Assembly (NCBI RefSeq): GCF_900312815.1
Contig: NZ_OMPE01000009.1
Location: 1,116,001 to 1,180,000 of the forward strand
DNA: 64,000 nucleotides
Origin: Aquimarina sp. AU474
GTDB lineage: Bacteria; Bacteroidota; Bacteroidia; Flavobacteriales; Flavobacteriaceae
Reading direction: 5' to 3'
Under the pieces are notes generated by a model, which saw nothing but the letters and a program-made list of their open reading frames with translations, was not told the DNA's origin and did not search any database. Shown here piece by piece: positions 9,389 through 18,451 of the stretch. The stretch's first letter is position 1, and the number at the start of each line of letters is the position of its first letter. The position numbers and the translations under genes are program-made.

Positions 9389-10171
9389 ATGGCAGTACAA
9401 AATCCACCACTAGATATGTTGCCTGCAAATATCCCTATGCCTCCAAAATTTGATAATCTTGCCGATGAGAGAGCATATTTAAAAAAGAAACTTACTGGAG
9501 CATTTAGAATATTTGGAAAATTTGGATTTTCAGAAGGTGTAGCGGGTCATATAACAGTTAGAGATCCAGAACATCAAGATCATTTTTGGGTGAATCCTTT
9601 TGGGCTTTCTTTTAACTTAATAACGCCCTATGATTTAGTATTGGTTAATTATAATGGAGAGGTTGTAGAGGGTAAACTTCCAGTTAATAGGGCAGCCTTT
9701 GCTATCCATTCTCAAATTCATGCTGCTCGGCCAGATGTAGTCGCCGCTGCACATGCTCATTCTGTGTATGGTAAATCCTTTTCTGCATTAGGAAAAAAAT
9801 TAACCCCTATTACTCAGGATGCCTGCGCATTTTATGAGGATCACGCATTATTTGATGATTATTCGGGAGTAGTAAACGAATTAGAAGAAGGAAAAAGAAT
9901 AGCTAGCGCACTGGCCGATAATAAAGCTGCGATACTTCAAAACCATGGTTTAATCACCGTGGGACATTCTATTGATGAGGCCGCGTGGTGGTTTATTACT
10001 ATGGAAAGAAGTTGCCAAGCGCAATTGTTAGCAATGCAAACCGGAGAGAAATTAATTGAAATAGATCATCAAACAGCAATGAAAACAAGAGCAGAACTTG
10101 GTTTTCCATTGGCTGGATACTTTCAATTTCAACCCATGTGGCAGGATATAAGTTTAACGCTGAATTTTTAA
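9389..10171 (+). CDS. Class II aldolase/adducin family protein
   Basis: A 260-residue protein of the zinc-dependent class II aldolase (L-fuculose-1-phosphate aldolase/adducin) fold. Candidate metal-ligand histidines are His122 and His124 (AAHAHSVYG) and His186 (LQNHGLITVG). The segment where fuculose-phosphate aldolase carries its catalytic Glu reads PVNRAAFAIH here, without an obvious acid, so it may be a decarboxylase, epimerase-like or non-aldolase member. It starts 2 bases after the TetR gene and precedes a BASS transporter, which suggests that the three act on one small carbonyl or hydroxyacid metabolite. The substrate cannot be assigned. Confidence 0.85.
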   Translation: MAVQNPPLDMLPANIPMPPKFDNLADERAYLKKKLTGAFRIFGKFGFSEGVAGHITVRDPEHQDHFWVNPFGLSFNLITPYDLVLVNYNGEVVEGKLPVNRAAFAIHSQIHAARPDVVAAAHAHSVYGKSFSALGKKLTPITQDACAFYEDHALFDDYSGVVNELEEGKRIASALADNKAAILQNHGLITVGHSIDEAAWWFITMERSCQAQLLAMQTGEKLIEIDHQTAMKTRAELGFPLAGYFQFQPMWQDISLTLNF

Positions 10172-10204
10172 TTTTAAAATATTAACATGGTATATTGAGC
10201 TCTT

Positions 10205-11059
10205 ATGAATAACACTGGAACTTTAATAGTAGCAATATCTTTAATGATTATTATGTTTGGTATGGGGCTTTCGCTTACCAACAATGATTTTAAAAGAGTG
10301 GCAAAAAATCCTAAAGCCGTAATTATTGGTTTAATAAGTCAATTAATCTTTTTGCCCATTATCGGATTTGTAATAGTGTCTATACTGGATTTAAAGCCAG
10401 AAATAGCTATCGGAATTATGATATTGGCGGCTTGTCCGGGGGGCGCGACATCAAATGTGATTGCACTTTTGGCAAAAGGAGATACGGCATTATCTGTAAC
10501 GTTAACTGCAATCTCTAGTATAATTACAATTGTTACCATTCCGTTTATTGTTCAATTTTCACTTTCAAAATTTTCCGGAGCAGAAGGAGAGGTTGCTCTT
10601 AATGTTTTACAGATGATAGGTCAGCTATTAATGATTGTGATAGTGCCTGTTTTTCTGGGAATGATAATTCGTGCAAAGGCCACAAGTTTTGCACTTCGAA
10701 TGGGAAAACCAGTTCAGGTTGCATCAGTACTATTGTTGATGTTAATAATAATAGGCCTGTTAATTAAAGAGAAACATAATATCATCCCTTATTTTGAACA
10801 AGCAGGATTACCTACTGCGTTATTAAGTGTGTTTAGTATGGCATTGGGGTATATAACAGCATCAAGTTTTAAACTAAAAAAGCCACAGGCAATAAGTATT
10901 GCCGTAGAATCAGGAATTCAAAATTCTGGATTAGCAATAACCATTGCAGTGGTTACATTGCAAAATACTGCTTTTGGTATTGCAGGAGCAATATATACAC
11001 TGGTAATGTATCTTGCTGCTTTTGTCATTATAGTATACGGACGAAATACGAAATCCTAA
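10205..11059 (+). CDS. Bile acid:sodium symporter (BASS) family transporter
   Basis: A 284-residue inner-membrane protein with about nine or ten hydrophobic segments. The family signature is visible: NNDFKRVAKNPKAV after the first helix, then the crossover region ACPGGATSNVIALLAKGDTALSV, and a second one, ESGIQNSGLAI, near residue 240. Bacterial BASS proteins import various organic anions with sodium; bile acids are unlikely in this setting. It lies 33 bases after the aldolase-like gene and is probably cotranscribed with it and the TetR gene, so its substrate is likely the inducer or its precursor (inference). Confidence 0.85.
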   Translation: MNNTGTLIVAISLMIIMFGMGLSLTNNDFKRVAKNPKAVIIGLISQLIFLPIIGFVIVSILDLKPEIAIGIMILAACPGGATSNVIALLAKGDTALSVTLTAISSIITIVTIPFIVQFSLSKFSGAEGEVALNVLQMIGQLLMIVIVPVFLGMIIRAKATSFALRMGKPVQVASVLLLMLIIIGLLIKEKHNIIPYFEQAGLPTALLSVFSMALGYITASSFKLKKPQAISIAVESGIQNSGLAITIAVVTLQNTAFGIAGAIYTLVMYLAAFVIIVYGRNTKS

Positions 11060-11154
11060 ACAGCATTAAGTGAGTTCTATTTTGTTAAAAAAGAGCATAT
11101 TTGCTGCCTTCAAAAAAACAAAATAAAAGACATTATTTTTTCATTTTAAAAGAC

Positions 11155-11162
11155 TATATTTG
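11155..11162 (+). promoter_or_regulatory. -7 promoter element before atpD
   Basis: TATATTTG is an exact match to the Bacteroidota -7 consensus TAnnTTTG. No good -33 TTG is seen at the expected spacing. A related element (CATATTTG, 11096-11103) lies 59 bases upstream, and both are followed by a similar GCWGCC sequence. The predicted leader of atpD would be about 80 bases. Confidence 0.55.
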
Positions 11163-11244
11163 CAGCCTGAAAAAAGGTCGTATTTGATAGTCACTATTAA
11201 ATGACCGTTTTCACATAGTTAAATACTAAACATTAAATAGTTAG

Positions 11245-12756
<1,512 letters not shown>

Positions 12757-12842
12757 TTTAGTTAATTGTTGATAGTTGACAGTTAAAGAATATTTTCTAG
12801 AAAAACTATCGATCAACAACAAACAACGAAGAACTATAAAAT

Positions 12843-13118
12843 ATGTATTTAGAAATAGTAACTCCAGAAGCAGTATTATTTAGTGGTGAAGTAACATCGG
12901 TTGTAGTACCAGGTGTAGATGGAGAGTTTCAGATGTTAGATAATCACGCACCTATCATTTCTTTATTAGGAAAAGGAAGTGTGAAAGTGTATGGTGAGAT
13001 GACACTAGAAGAAGAAGTTGCCGAAAAATTCGTTAAGGAAAATGGAGTGACTTTACTTCCGATAAACTCAGGAACTATTGAAATGAAAGATAATAAGGTG
13101 ATTGTTTTGGCAGACTAA
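12843..13118 (+). CDS. atpC: F1F0 ATP synthase subunit epsilon, short form
   Basis: A 91-residue epsilon subunit of the F1 central stalk. Only the N-terminal beta-sandwich domain is present (MYLEIVTPEAVLFSGEV, VPGVDGEFQMLDNHAPIISLL). The C-terminal two-helix inhibitory domain of the roughly 130-residue enterobacterial protein is missing. The gene ends cleanly, so this is a natural short form of a kind common in Bacteroidota rather than a truncation. It would couple rotor and catalytic head but cannot carry out the extended-helix inhibition seen in E. coli. A strong terminator follows at 13144. Confidence 0.94.
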   Translation: MYLEIVTPEAVLFSGEVTSVVVPGVDGEFQMLDNHAPIISLLGKGSVKVYGEMTLEEEVAEKFVKENGVTLLPINSGTIEMKDNKVIVLAD

Positions 13119-13143
13119 ACAATCGTTCTTTATCATAAAAACT

Positions 13144-13178
13144 AAAAAGCATCTTCAAATTTTGAAGATGCTTTTTTT
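13144..13178 (+). terminator. Intrinsic terminator after atpC
   Basis: Stem AAAAAGCATCTTCAAA with TTTGAAGATGCTTTTT, then a T tract. It closes the atpD-atpC unit. Confidence 0.9.
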
Positions 13179-13236
13179 TATGAGCACATATAGAGTTTTT
13201 ATTTATATAATAAATATAACTATTATAAAGAATAGA

Positions 13237-13264
13237 AGAAAAGAGGTCATCTGGCCTCTTTTCT
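13237..13264. terminator. Terminator hairpin at end of GNAT gene
   Basis: A 10-bp stem (AGAAAAGAGG with CCTCTTTTCT) around an 8-base loop. It overlaps the stop codon of the minus-strand GNAT gene and is flanked by A/T-rich runs, so it probably ends the M61-GNAT unit. Confidence 0.7.
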
Positions 13265-13811
13265 ATTTCCAATCCCATTGAATTAAATGCCAGGTGATCT
13301 CATCATCAGTATTGTATATTAATAGGTCTGTAAAACCAATTGCATAATGTGCCCGTAGAGATCTAGGGTTGTTAGCTGCTACTTCGGTAATTAGTACATC
13401 ATATTTTTCACCTAATTCGTTGCGCATAGTTTGATATAAACCCCTAAAAATTCCTTTGCCACGATACGCCTTATCAATACAAACTTGCCCCATAACGATA
13501 TATGATGTTGAGTTATTAAGGTGTTTTTCGATTTTAGCAAACATGGGTTTAAGGATTTCAATATCATTGCCAAAATCTGAAGTCATACATAAGGTATAAC
13601 CAACAACTTTATCATTGTGCTTGGCAATGATGTGAGGTTGCCGATCATTCATTTTACTTAATATATCTATATCATGTTTAACCGTTACAAAACCTTCTTT
13701 ATGTTTCTCATCTTTAGAAATATTGATTGGCAAATTCTTCTGTTGTAACTCTAGTATTTGTAATAATTCGTTTTTATGTTTGACAGAAGTATATTCTATT
13801 GTTGATCTCAT
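13263..13811 (-). CDS. GNAT family N-acetyltransferase
   Basis: A 182-residue acyl-CoA-dependent acetyltransferase. Motif A is visible near residues 112-130 (QVCIDKAYRGKGIFRGLY, with the RGKGI pyrophosphate-binding loop). Motif B follows (ITEVAANNPRSLRAHYAIGF), with an Asn/Tyr arrangement typical of GNATs. The acceptor is unknown; single-domain members like this act on amino acids, small amines or protein N-termini. The gene starts one base after the M61 peptidase stop, so the two are cotranscribed, but no clear functional link is visible. Confidence 0.85.
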   Translation of the reverse strand: MRSTIEYTSVKHKNELLQILELQQKNLPINISKDEKHKEGFVTVKHDIDILSKMNDRQPHIIAKHNDKVVGYTLCMTSDFGNDIEILKPMFAKIEKHLNNSTSYIVMGQVCIDKAYRGKGIFRGLYQTMRNELGEKYDVLITEVAANNPRSLRAHYAIGFTDLLIYNTDDEITWHLIQWDWK

Positions 13812-13812
13812 G

Positions 13813-15633
13813 TTAGTGAGCTTTTAACCAATTATCGCGATGTTCCTTAGTTTTCTTATCCGGTTTTTGTGATAATGCGGTTTTGATAACTGGTGTGTTT
13901 TCTAGCAGTAATTCGGTTTTAGATGTTTTGCCTAACCGATTATAAGTAATTGTAATTTTATCTCCAGGCTTGTATTTTTTTAAGGCAGTCTTTAATTGCT
14001 CATCATTGGTTATTGTAACCTCATTAATTGCAGATAATATATCTCCTTTATCAAGACCTGCTTTATGTGCTGGAGAGTCTTTTTGAGTGTACTGATCAAT
14101 GAACAGTTCATTACGATCGTTATTGTGTTTAAGTGAAGCTCCGTGATAAGGAGAGTTTTGGTCCTTAACAATTAATACGCCTACACTTGCAAAAAGAGAT
14201 TCGTAATTAGGCATTTGACTATCGTAAATATACTTTTGAAAAAAGTCATTCGCAAAAGAAGTGCCTGCGTATGTTTCTAAAAGGAGATGTAGGTCTTTAA
14301 CTGTATACGGTTTTTCGATTTTACCATATGTATTCCAAACTAGTTTCATATAATCGTCAAGATGTAAACCTTCTTTGTGATTACGCAATGACAAATCTAA
14401 AGCAAGACCCAGCATACTACCATAAGAATAATAAGAAATAAACGTATTTCCTCGATTTACTGGATCTACAGATTTAGCAGCATCTACAAATGGTGCCTGA
14501 TAGCTCATTTCAATAGGATTAAAGAATTTTCGTGCAGGAGAGTTCCATACATAGTTATAAGTTCTAGCTAATCCTTTGATATATTTTTCACGACTAATTA
14601 CTCCTGCTCTGCACAAAATAAGATTTGTATAGTAACTAGTAAACCCTTCGGCAAACCATAGAGCTTCGGACATATTGGCCTTTTCGAAATTAAAAGGCTC
14701 CAGGTCTTGCGGCCTAATGCGTTCTACATTCCATGCATGAAAGAATTCGTGAGAAACAGTACCTATATTACTTTCCATTCCGCCATCAGCTAAGCTTCTA
14801 GTACTGGTAAGTATGGTAGAATTTCTATGTTCCATTCCGTCACCAGAAGCGTTAGGTATGTAACAGGCTAGAAAAGTATATTCACCATGATCAAAATCAG
14901 GGTATTCTCCAAAAACGGCTTTTTCTTGCGCTACAATTTTCTTTATTTTCTCAAAATAAGTATCAACTTCCTGTTCAGAACCATTATGATGCAATACAAA
15001 ACGTATGGTATAGGTTTTGTCATTATTTTTAACATCAACTTTTCTAATGGTATGATTACTTATTTCGACAGGACTGTCCATAAAATATTGCAGATTTGGT
15101 GCCGAAAAATTGTTATTGCCATTATCAATAAGTTGAGTAGCTACTTTCCATTTAAGATCTTTTCTAACATCAAACCGAACCGAAACAGCACGATCCTTAT
15201 GTGCAGGGATAAACATGAATGTAGCGGGAATATTAAGATGCGCATGCGTTTCATCAATTTGGGAATACGTGCCATCTCCTCTATCGGCAAATAAAATGTA
15301 TGAAACTATAATAGTGCCATCATGTCCAGAGACATTCCATTCATGGGGATTAGGACGTGTAACAAGGAGTTCTTTTCCTTTACTATCAGTGATTTTGAGA
15401 TCGTAAACATTTTTGGCAAATTCATGTAATGCATATCGACCAGGTGATGTTCTACTCATTCTTAAGGCAACAACTTCACTATCTAGGTTAGAAAATGTAG
15501 CTTTAATATTAGCTTCATGATGTATTGCATTTTTAAATGAAATAATATAATTACTTTCATAATCATTAGAGCTTGTTTGAGAGAAGCCCAATGTTGCAAA
15601 TAAGATAAACAGTATGATTGATGTGAATTTCAT
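13813..15633 (-). CDS. M61 family (glycyl aminopeptidase-like) zinc peptidase with PDZ domain
   Basis: A 606-residue secreted metallopeptidase. The signal peptide (about 1-19, ending GFSQ) leads to an N-terminal beta domain, the catalytic gluzincin domain and a C-terminal PDZ domain (about 500-575; HKAGLDKGDILSAINEV). The zinc motif HEFFH is at 295-299, and the likely third ligand is Glu329 in ALWFAEGFTSYY. Known relatives remove N-terminal glycine or alanine or degrade periplasmic peptides. It is the first gene of a two-gene unit with the GNAT protein. A 15-bp stem-loop lies just upstream of its start. Confidence 0.92.
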   Translation of the reverse strand: MKFTSIILFILFATLGFSQTSSNDYESNYIISFKNAIHHEANIKATFSNLDSEVVALRMSRTSPGRYALHEFAKNVYDLKITDSKGKELLVTRPNPHEWNVSGHDGTIIVSYILFADRGDGTYSQIDETHAHLNIPATFMFIPAHKDRAVSVRFDVRKDLKWKVATQLIDNGNNNFSAPNLQYFMDSPVEISNHTIRKVDVKNNDKTYTIRFVLHHNGSEQEVDTYFEKIKKIVAQEKAVFGEYPDFDHGEYTFLACYIPNASGDGMEHRNSTILTSTRSLADGGMESNIGTVSHEFFHAWNVERIRPQDLEPFNFEKANMSEALWFAEGFTSYYTNLILCRAGVISREKYIKGLARTYNYVWNSPARKFFNPIEMSYQAPFVDAAKSVDPVNRGNTFISYYSYGSMLGLALDLSLRNHKEGLHLDDYMKLVWNTYGKIEKPYTVKDLHLLLETYAGTSFANDFFQKYIYDSQMPNYESLFASVGVLIVKDQNSPYHGASLKHNNDRNELFIDQYTQKDSPAHKAGLDKGDILSAINEVTITNDEQLKTALKKYKPGDKITITYNRLGKTSKTELLLENTPVIKTALSQKPDKKTKEHRDNWLKAH

Positions 15634-15646
15634 GATCGTATAAAAA

Positions 15647-15690
15647 TTATATTTAGCCCGCCATTATTATGGATAGCGGGTTAAATATAA
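15647..15690 (-). promoter_or_regulatory. Stem-loop in leader of M61 peptidase gene
   Basis: The arms TTATATTTAGCCCGC (15647-15661) and GCGGGTTAAATATAA (15676-15690) pair over 15 positions with one G-T wobble around a 14-base loop. It lies 14 bases upstream of the minus-strand start codon with no T tract before the gene, so it looks like a leader structure or an operator rather than a terminator. Confidence 0.5.
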
Positions 15691-15793
15691 GTTATTAATC
15701 ATGATAATCATAAAAGGATAGACTCTTTGAATTTATAGAGAATAATCGTTTCTGTACTTTTCTTGATTTCATTTAATTAATGACGATAAATAT

Positions 15794-15997
15794 TTATGGT
15801 TGATACTCCAAAATATCAGAGGGTTGACATTCTAATACTTTGCAAATTGCTTCTAAGGTTGAGAATCGAATTGCCTTTGCTTTTCCTGATTTAAGGATGG
15901 AGAGATTAGCTGTTGTTATTCCTATGTGTTCGGCCAATTCTTTACTCTTCATTTTTCGCTTGGCCAACATTACGTCTAAGTTTATAATTATTGGCAT
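15794..15997 (-). CDS. Small XRE-family (Cro/C1-type) regulator, YozG-like
   Basis: A 67-residue protein that is essentially one helix-turn-helix domain (MLAKRKMKSKELAEHIGITTANLSILK, then FSTLEAICKVLECQPSDIL). It starts 2 bases after the DUF2975 gene. The pairing of a DUF2975 membrane protein with a YozG-like minimal XRE regulator is widespread (YoaS/YozG in Bacillus subtilis), although its role is not established. A perfect palindrome over the promoter of the pair is the likely autoregulatory site. Confidence 0.88.
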   Translation of the reverse strand: MPIIINLDVMLAKRKMKSKELAEHIGITTANLSILKSGKAKAIRFSTLEAICKVLECQPSDILEYQP

Positions 15998-15999
15998 AG

Positions 16000-16503
16000 T
16001 TATACAGTTAATTCGTTTTCGGATTGAATATCTCTTGCTTTAGAAAATACTTCGCTTAAATACATGAAAAAGAGACCTATTACAGGAAATAAAACTATAG
16101 AACTATCAAATTCGATGGCGAAATTGCTATGAATTAAGAAGGTGACTGTGAATTTTCCAAGTAGTTCTCCAAAACCACAAATCACAAATAGAATCCCTAC
16201 GTTTTTAAAGTTTCGAATTACTGTATCCGTAAAGGGATTTCCTTCAGATAAATCATTTAGACTATGTTTTAGAAAAGAAATAGCTTTGAAAAACGCGAAC
16301 GAAAGTAAAAGAACCAGAACTTCGGCGATGATAACTTTTATAGAGCTTAGTGAATAAAGTGTTTCACCTTTTAATAGTGAAGGCGCAACTTCTTTTTGAT
16401 TAAAAATATCAAGTAGTAATGTAAAAACTCCTGTAAATATGCCCAAGCCTATGAGGTAATAAAAAATAGTAATTAGTTTTTTTAAAATAGTAATTGGTTT
16501 CAT
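16000..16503 (-). CDS. DUF2975 domain membrane protein, YoaS-like
   Basis: A 167-residue protein with four predicted transmembrane segments (about 10-32, 53-78, 95-118, 130-150) and no signal peptide. The DUF2975 pattern is seen in the loop with LNDLSEGNPFTDTVIRNFKNVGILF, where the G-N-P-F motif sits. It is the first gene of a two-gene unit with the XRE regulator; the membrane protein may sense or sequester the regulator (inference from the conserved pairing). The start codon lies 11 bases downstream of a perfect 17-base palindrome, which itself abuts a consensus -7 promoter box. Confidence 0.85.
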   Translation of the reverse strand: MKPITILKKLITIFYYLIGLGIFTGVFTLLLDIFNQKEVAPSLLKGETLYSLSSIKVIIAEVLVLLLSFAFFKAISFLKHSLNDLSEGNPFTDTVIRNFKNVGILFVICGFGELLGKFTVTFLIHSNFAIEFDSSIVLFPVIGLFFMYLSEVFSKARDIQSENELTV

Positions 16504-16514
16504 TTAGTGTAAAA

Positions 16515-16531
16515 TTATCGTTTAACGATAA
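16515..16531. promoter_or_regulatory. Perfect palindromic operator before DUF2975/XRE pair
   Basis: TTATCGTTTAACGATAA has 8-base perfect inverted arms around one base. Read on the minus strand it follows the TATATTTG box directly, so it covers the transcription start region of the DUF2975-XRE unit. The encoded XRE protein is the natural candidate to bind it. Confidence 0.75.
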
Positions 16532-16539
16532 CAAATATA
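16532..16539 (-). promoter_or_regulatory. -7 promoter element of DUF2975/XRE unit
   Basis: TATATTTG on the minus strand matches TAnnTTTG exactly. A TTG lies 17 bases upstream, slightly closer than the usual 19-21. Upstream of it is an 11-bp hairpin (16541-16567, AAAAATTATTG with CAATAATTTTT). Confidence 0.65.
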
Positions 16540-16608
16540 CAAAAATTATTGTTTTTCAATAATTTTTTATTAAAAAAGGATAATATTAAGATTGAATTTT
16601 TAAAAACT

Positions 16609-16627
16609 AAAGGTCTTTGTACCTTTG
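16609..16627 (+). promoter_or_regulatory. Inverted repeat and -7 box at bioF promoter
   Basis: AAAGGT (16609-16614) and ACCTTT (16621-16626) form an inverted repeat with a 6-base spacer, and its right half is part of TACCTTTG (16620-16627), an exact TAnnTTTG box. The box ends 4 bases before the bioF ATG, so transcription from it would give an almost leaderless message. A repressor at the repeat would block this promoter; its identity is unknown. Confidence 0.45.
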
Positions 16628-16631
16628 ATGC

Positions 16632-17789
16632 ATGTTACCCAAAAAACTCATAAAGAAACTAGATGATCGCAAAGCGAACAATGCGATAAGAAGATTAGGA
16701 ATAGAAAATACATTGATAGATTTTTCATCTAATGATTATTTAGGGTTTGCATCTTCAAAAACAATTTTTGATGATACCCATGATCTTTTGATAGTTAAAG
16801 GGCTTTGTCAAAACGGTGCCACAGGATCTCGGTTACTTTCTGGAAATCATGAGCTATATGTAGAGATAGAAGCAATGCTTTCTGATGTTCATAATGCCGA
16901 AGCCGCTTTGGTTTTTAATTCGGGATATGATGCTAATGTGGGATTTTTTTCTTCTGTCCCCCAGCGTGGAGATATTATCCTGTATGATGAGTTTATTCAT
17001 GCTTCAATTCGAGACGGAATCCAAATGAGCCATGCTAAATCGTATAAATTTACACATAATGATTTAAATGATTTAGAACAAAAACTAAAACAAGTTAAAC
17101 CAAATCCAATACGCCATAATGAACCTGGCCAAGTATATATTGTTACCGAATCTGTGTTTTCAATGGACGGTGATATTCCTGATTTAAAAAGATTTGTTGC
17201 GTTTTGCGAAGAAGGTAACTATTATTTGATTATAGATGAAGCTCATGCTTCTGGAGTTTTTGGTAAAAATGGATCTGGATTACTTCAACAGTTAAAAATA
17301 GAAGATAAAGTTTTTGCACGAATCAATACTTTTGGTAAAGCCTTAGGGTGTCATGGAGCAGTAATTTTAGGTGCTACAGAATTAAAAAACTACCTTATTA
17401 ATTTTGCTAGAAGTTTTATTTATACAACAGGGTTACCGCCGCACTCATTGGCTACGATTCAATCTTCTTATAATACGTTAAGTAACTCTTCAGAAATTGA
17501 AAAATTAAAAGATAACATAAAGTTTTTCAATCACACATTAGAAACAACAGGTTTAAAAAATAGATTTATAGAAAGCACATCTGCGATACATTGTTGTATT
17601 ATTTCGGGTAATGAAGAAGTAAAAAAAATAGCTAAAGCTCTAAAAGAAAAAGGGTTTGATATAAAGCCTATCTTATCGCCTACGGTACCCATAGGAAAAG
17701 AGAGGTTGCGTTTTTGTCTACATAGTTATAATTCTAAAGAAGAAATTAGTAAAGTTTTGGGGTTGTTAGCTACCTTTGTTTTAAAGTAA
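16632..17789 (+). CDS. bioF: 8-amino-7-oxononanoate synthase
   Basis: A PLP-dependent alpha-oxoamine synthase, 385 residues, that condenses a pimeloyl thioester with L-alanine to give KAPA, the first committed step of biotin ring assembly. Family motifs: SSNDYLGF (32-39), NGATGSRLLSGNHELY (61-76), VTESVFSMDGD (171-181), IIDEAHASGVFG with Asp202 and His205 for the cofactor, and FGKALG with the Schiff-base Lys236. The start ATG at 16632 gives a normal N-terminus. bioD follows after 11 bases and overlaps bioA, so bioF-bioD-bioA form one operon. Confidence 0.95.
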   Translation: MLPKKLIKKLDDRKANNAIRRLGIENTLIDFSSNDYLGFASSKTIFDDTHDLLIVKGLCQNGATGSRLLSGNHELYVEIEAMLSDVHNAEAALVFNSGYDANVGFFSSVPQRGDIILYDEFIHASIRDGIQMSHAKSYKFTHNDLNDLEQKLKQVKPNPIRHNEPGQVYIVTESVFSMDGDIPDLKRFVAFCEEGNYYLIIDEAHASGVFGKNGSGLLQQLKIEDKVFARINTFGKALGCHGAVILGATELKNYLINFARSFIYTTGLPPHSLATIQSSYNTLSNSSEIEKLKDNIKFFNHTLETTGLKNRFIESTSAIHCCIISGNEEVKKIAKALKEKGFDIKPILSPTVPIGKERLRFCLHSYNSKEEISKVLGLLATFVLK

Positions 17790-17800
17790 AAAAGACAATT

Positions 17801-18451
17801 ATGTCAAGAGGAGATAAGGAGCCTTCAAAAAAAATATTCATTACAGGAATAGGAACCGAAGTTGGGAAAACTATAGCTTCAGCCATTGTGGTGGAGTCGT
17901 TGCAAGCAGATTATTTTAAACCGATACAAGCAGGAGATTTACATTTTTCGGATACAGATAAAGTAAAAGAACTTGTGTCTAATTCAAAATCCGTGTTTCA
18001 TCCAAATAGTTATGCTTTACATACACCTATGAGTCCACATGCTGCTGCCGAAATAGATAATGTTTCTATCAAAATTAACGAAATCACTCTTCCAAAAACA
18101 GATAATGATTTAGTGATTGAAGGAGCAGGTGGTCTTTTAGTACCATTAAATGATAAGCATACCATAATAGATATCATTAAGCCTGAATATAGAGTAATTG
18201 TTGTGTCTAGACATTATTTGGGAAGTATAAATCATACATTAATGACCGTAAAAATGTTACAAAATAAAGGGATTACACCTTATGTTATCTTTAGTGGGGA
18301 AGCACATGAAACTACAGAAGATATTATCAAAAAGATGACAGATGTTATGGTGATTGGTAGGATTGATAATGAACCCTATTTTGATCAAATGGTAGTGAAA
18401 GAATACGCCGAATTATTTAAAGAGAATTTAAAATCTATATATGAGTCTTAA
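17801..18451 (+). CDS. bioD: Dethiobiotin synthetase
   Basis: A 216-residue ATP-dependent carboxylase that closes the ureido ring of DAPA to form dethiobiotin. The P-loop GIGTEVGKT is at residues 16-24, followed by FKPIQAG and VIEGAGGLLVPL, both typical of BioD. The N-terminus has about eight extra residues before KKIFITG compared with many homologues; a later start is not available as a nearby ATG, so the annotated start stands. It lies between bioF and bioA, and its last 11 bases overlap the bioA start. Confidence 0.95.
   Translation: MSRGDKEPSKKIFITGIGTEVGKTIASAIVVESLQADYFKPIQAGDLHFSDTDKVKELVSNSKSVFHPNSYALHTPMSPHAAAEIDNVSIKINEITLPKTDNDLVIEGAGGLLVPLNDKHTIIDIIKPEYRVIVVSRHYLGSINHTLMTVKMLQNKGITPYVIFSGEAHETTEDIIKKMTDVMVIGRIDNEPYFDQMVVKEYAELFKENLKSIYES

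Noticed and set aside
16504-16631. A BirA-type biotin operator ahead of bioF
   Set aside because: No TTGTAAACC/GGTTTACAA type dyad is present; only the short AAAGGT/ACCTTT repeat is seen and is listed separately with low confidence.
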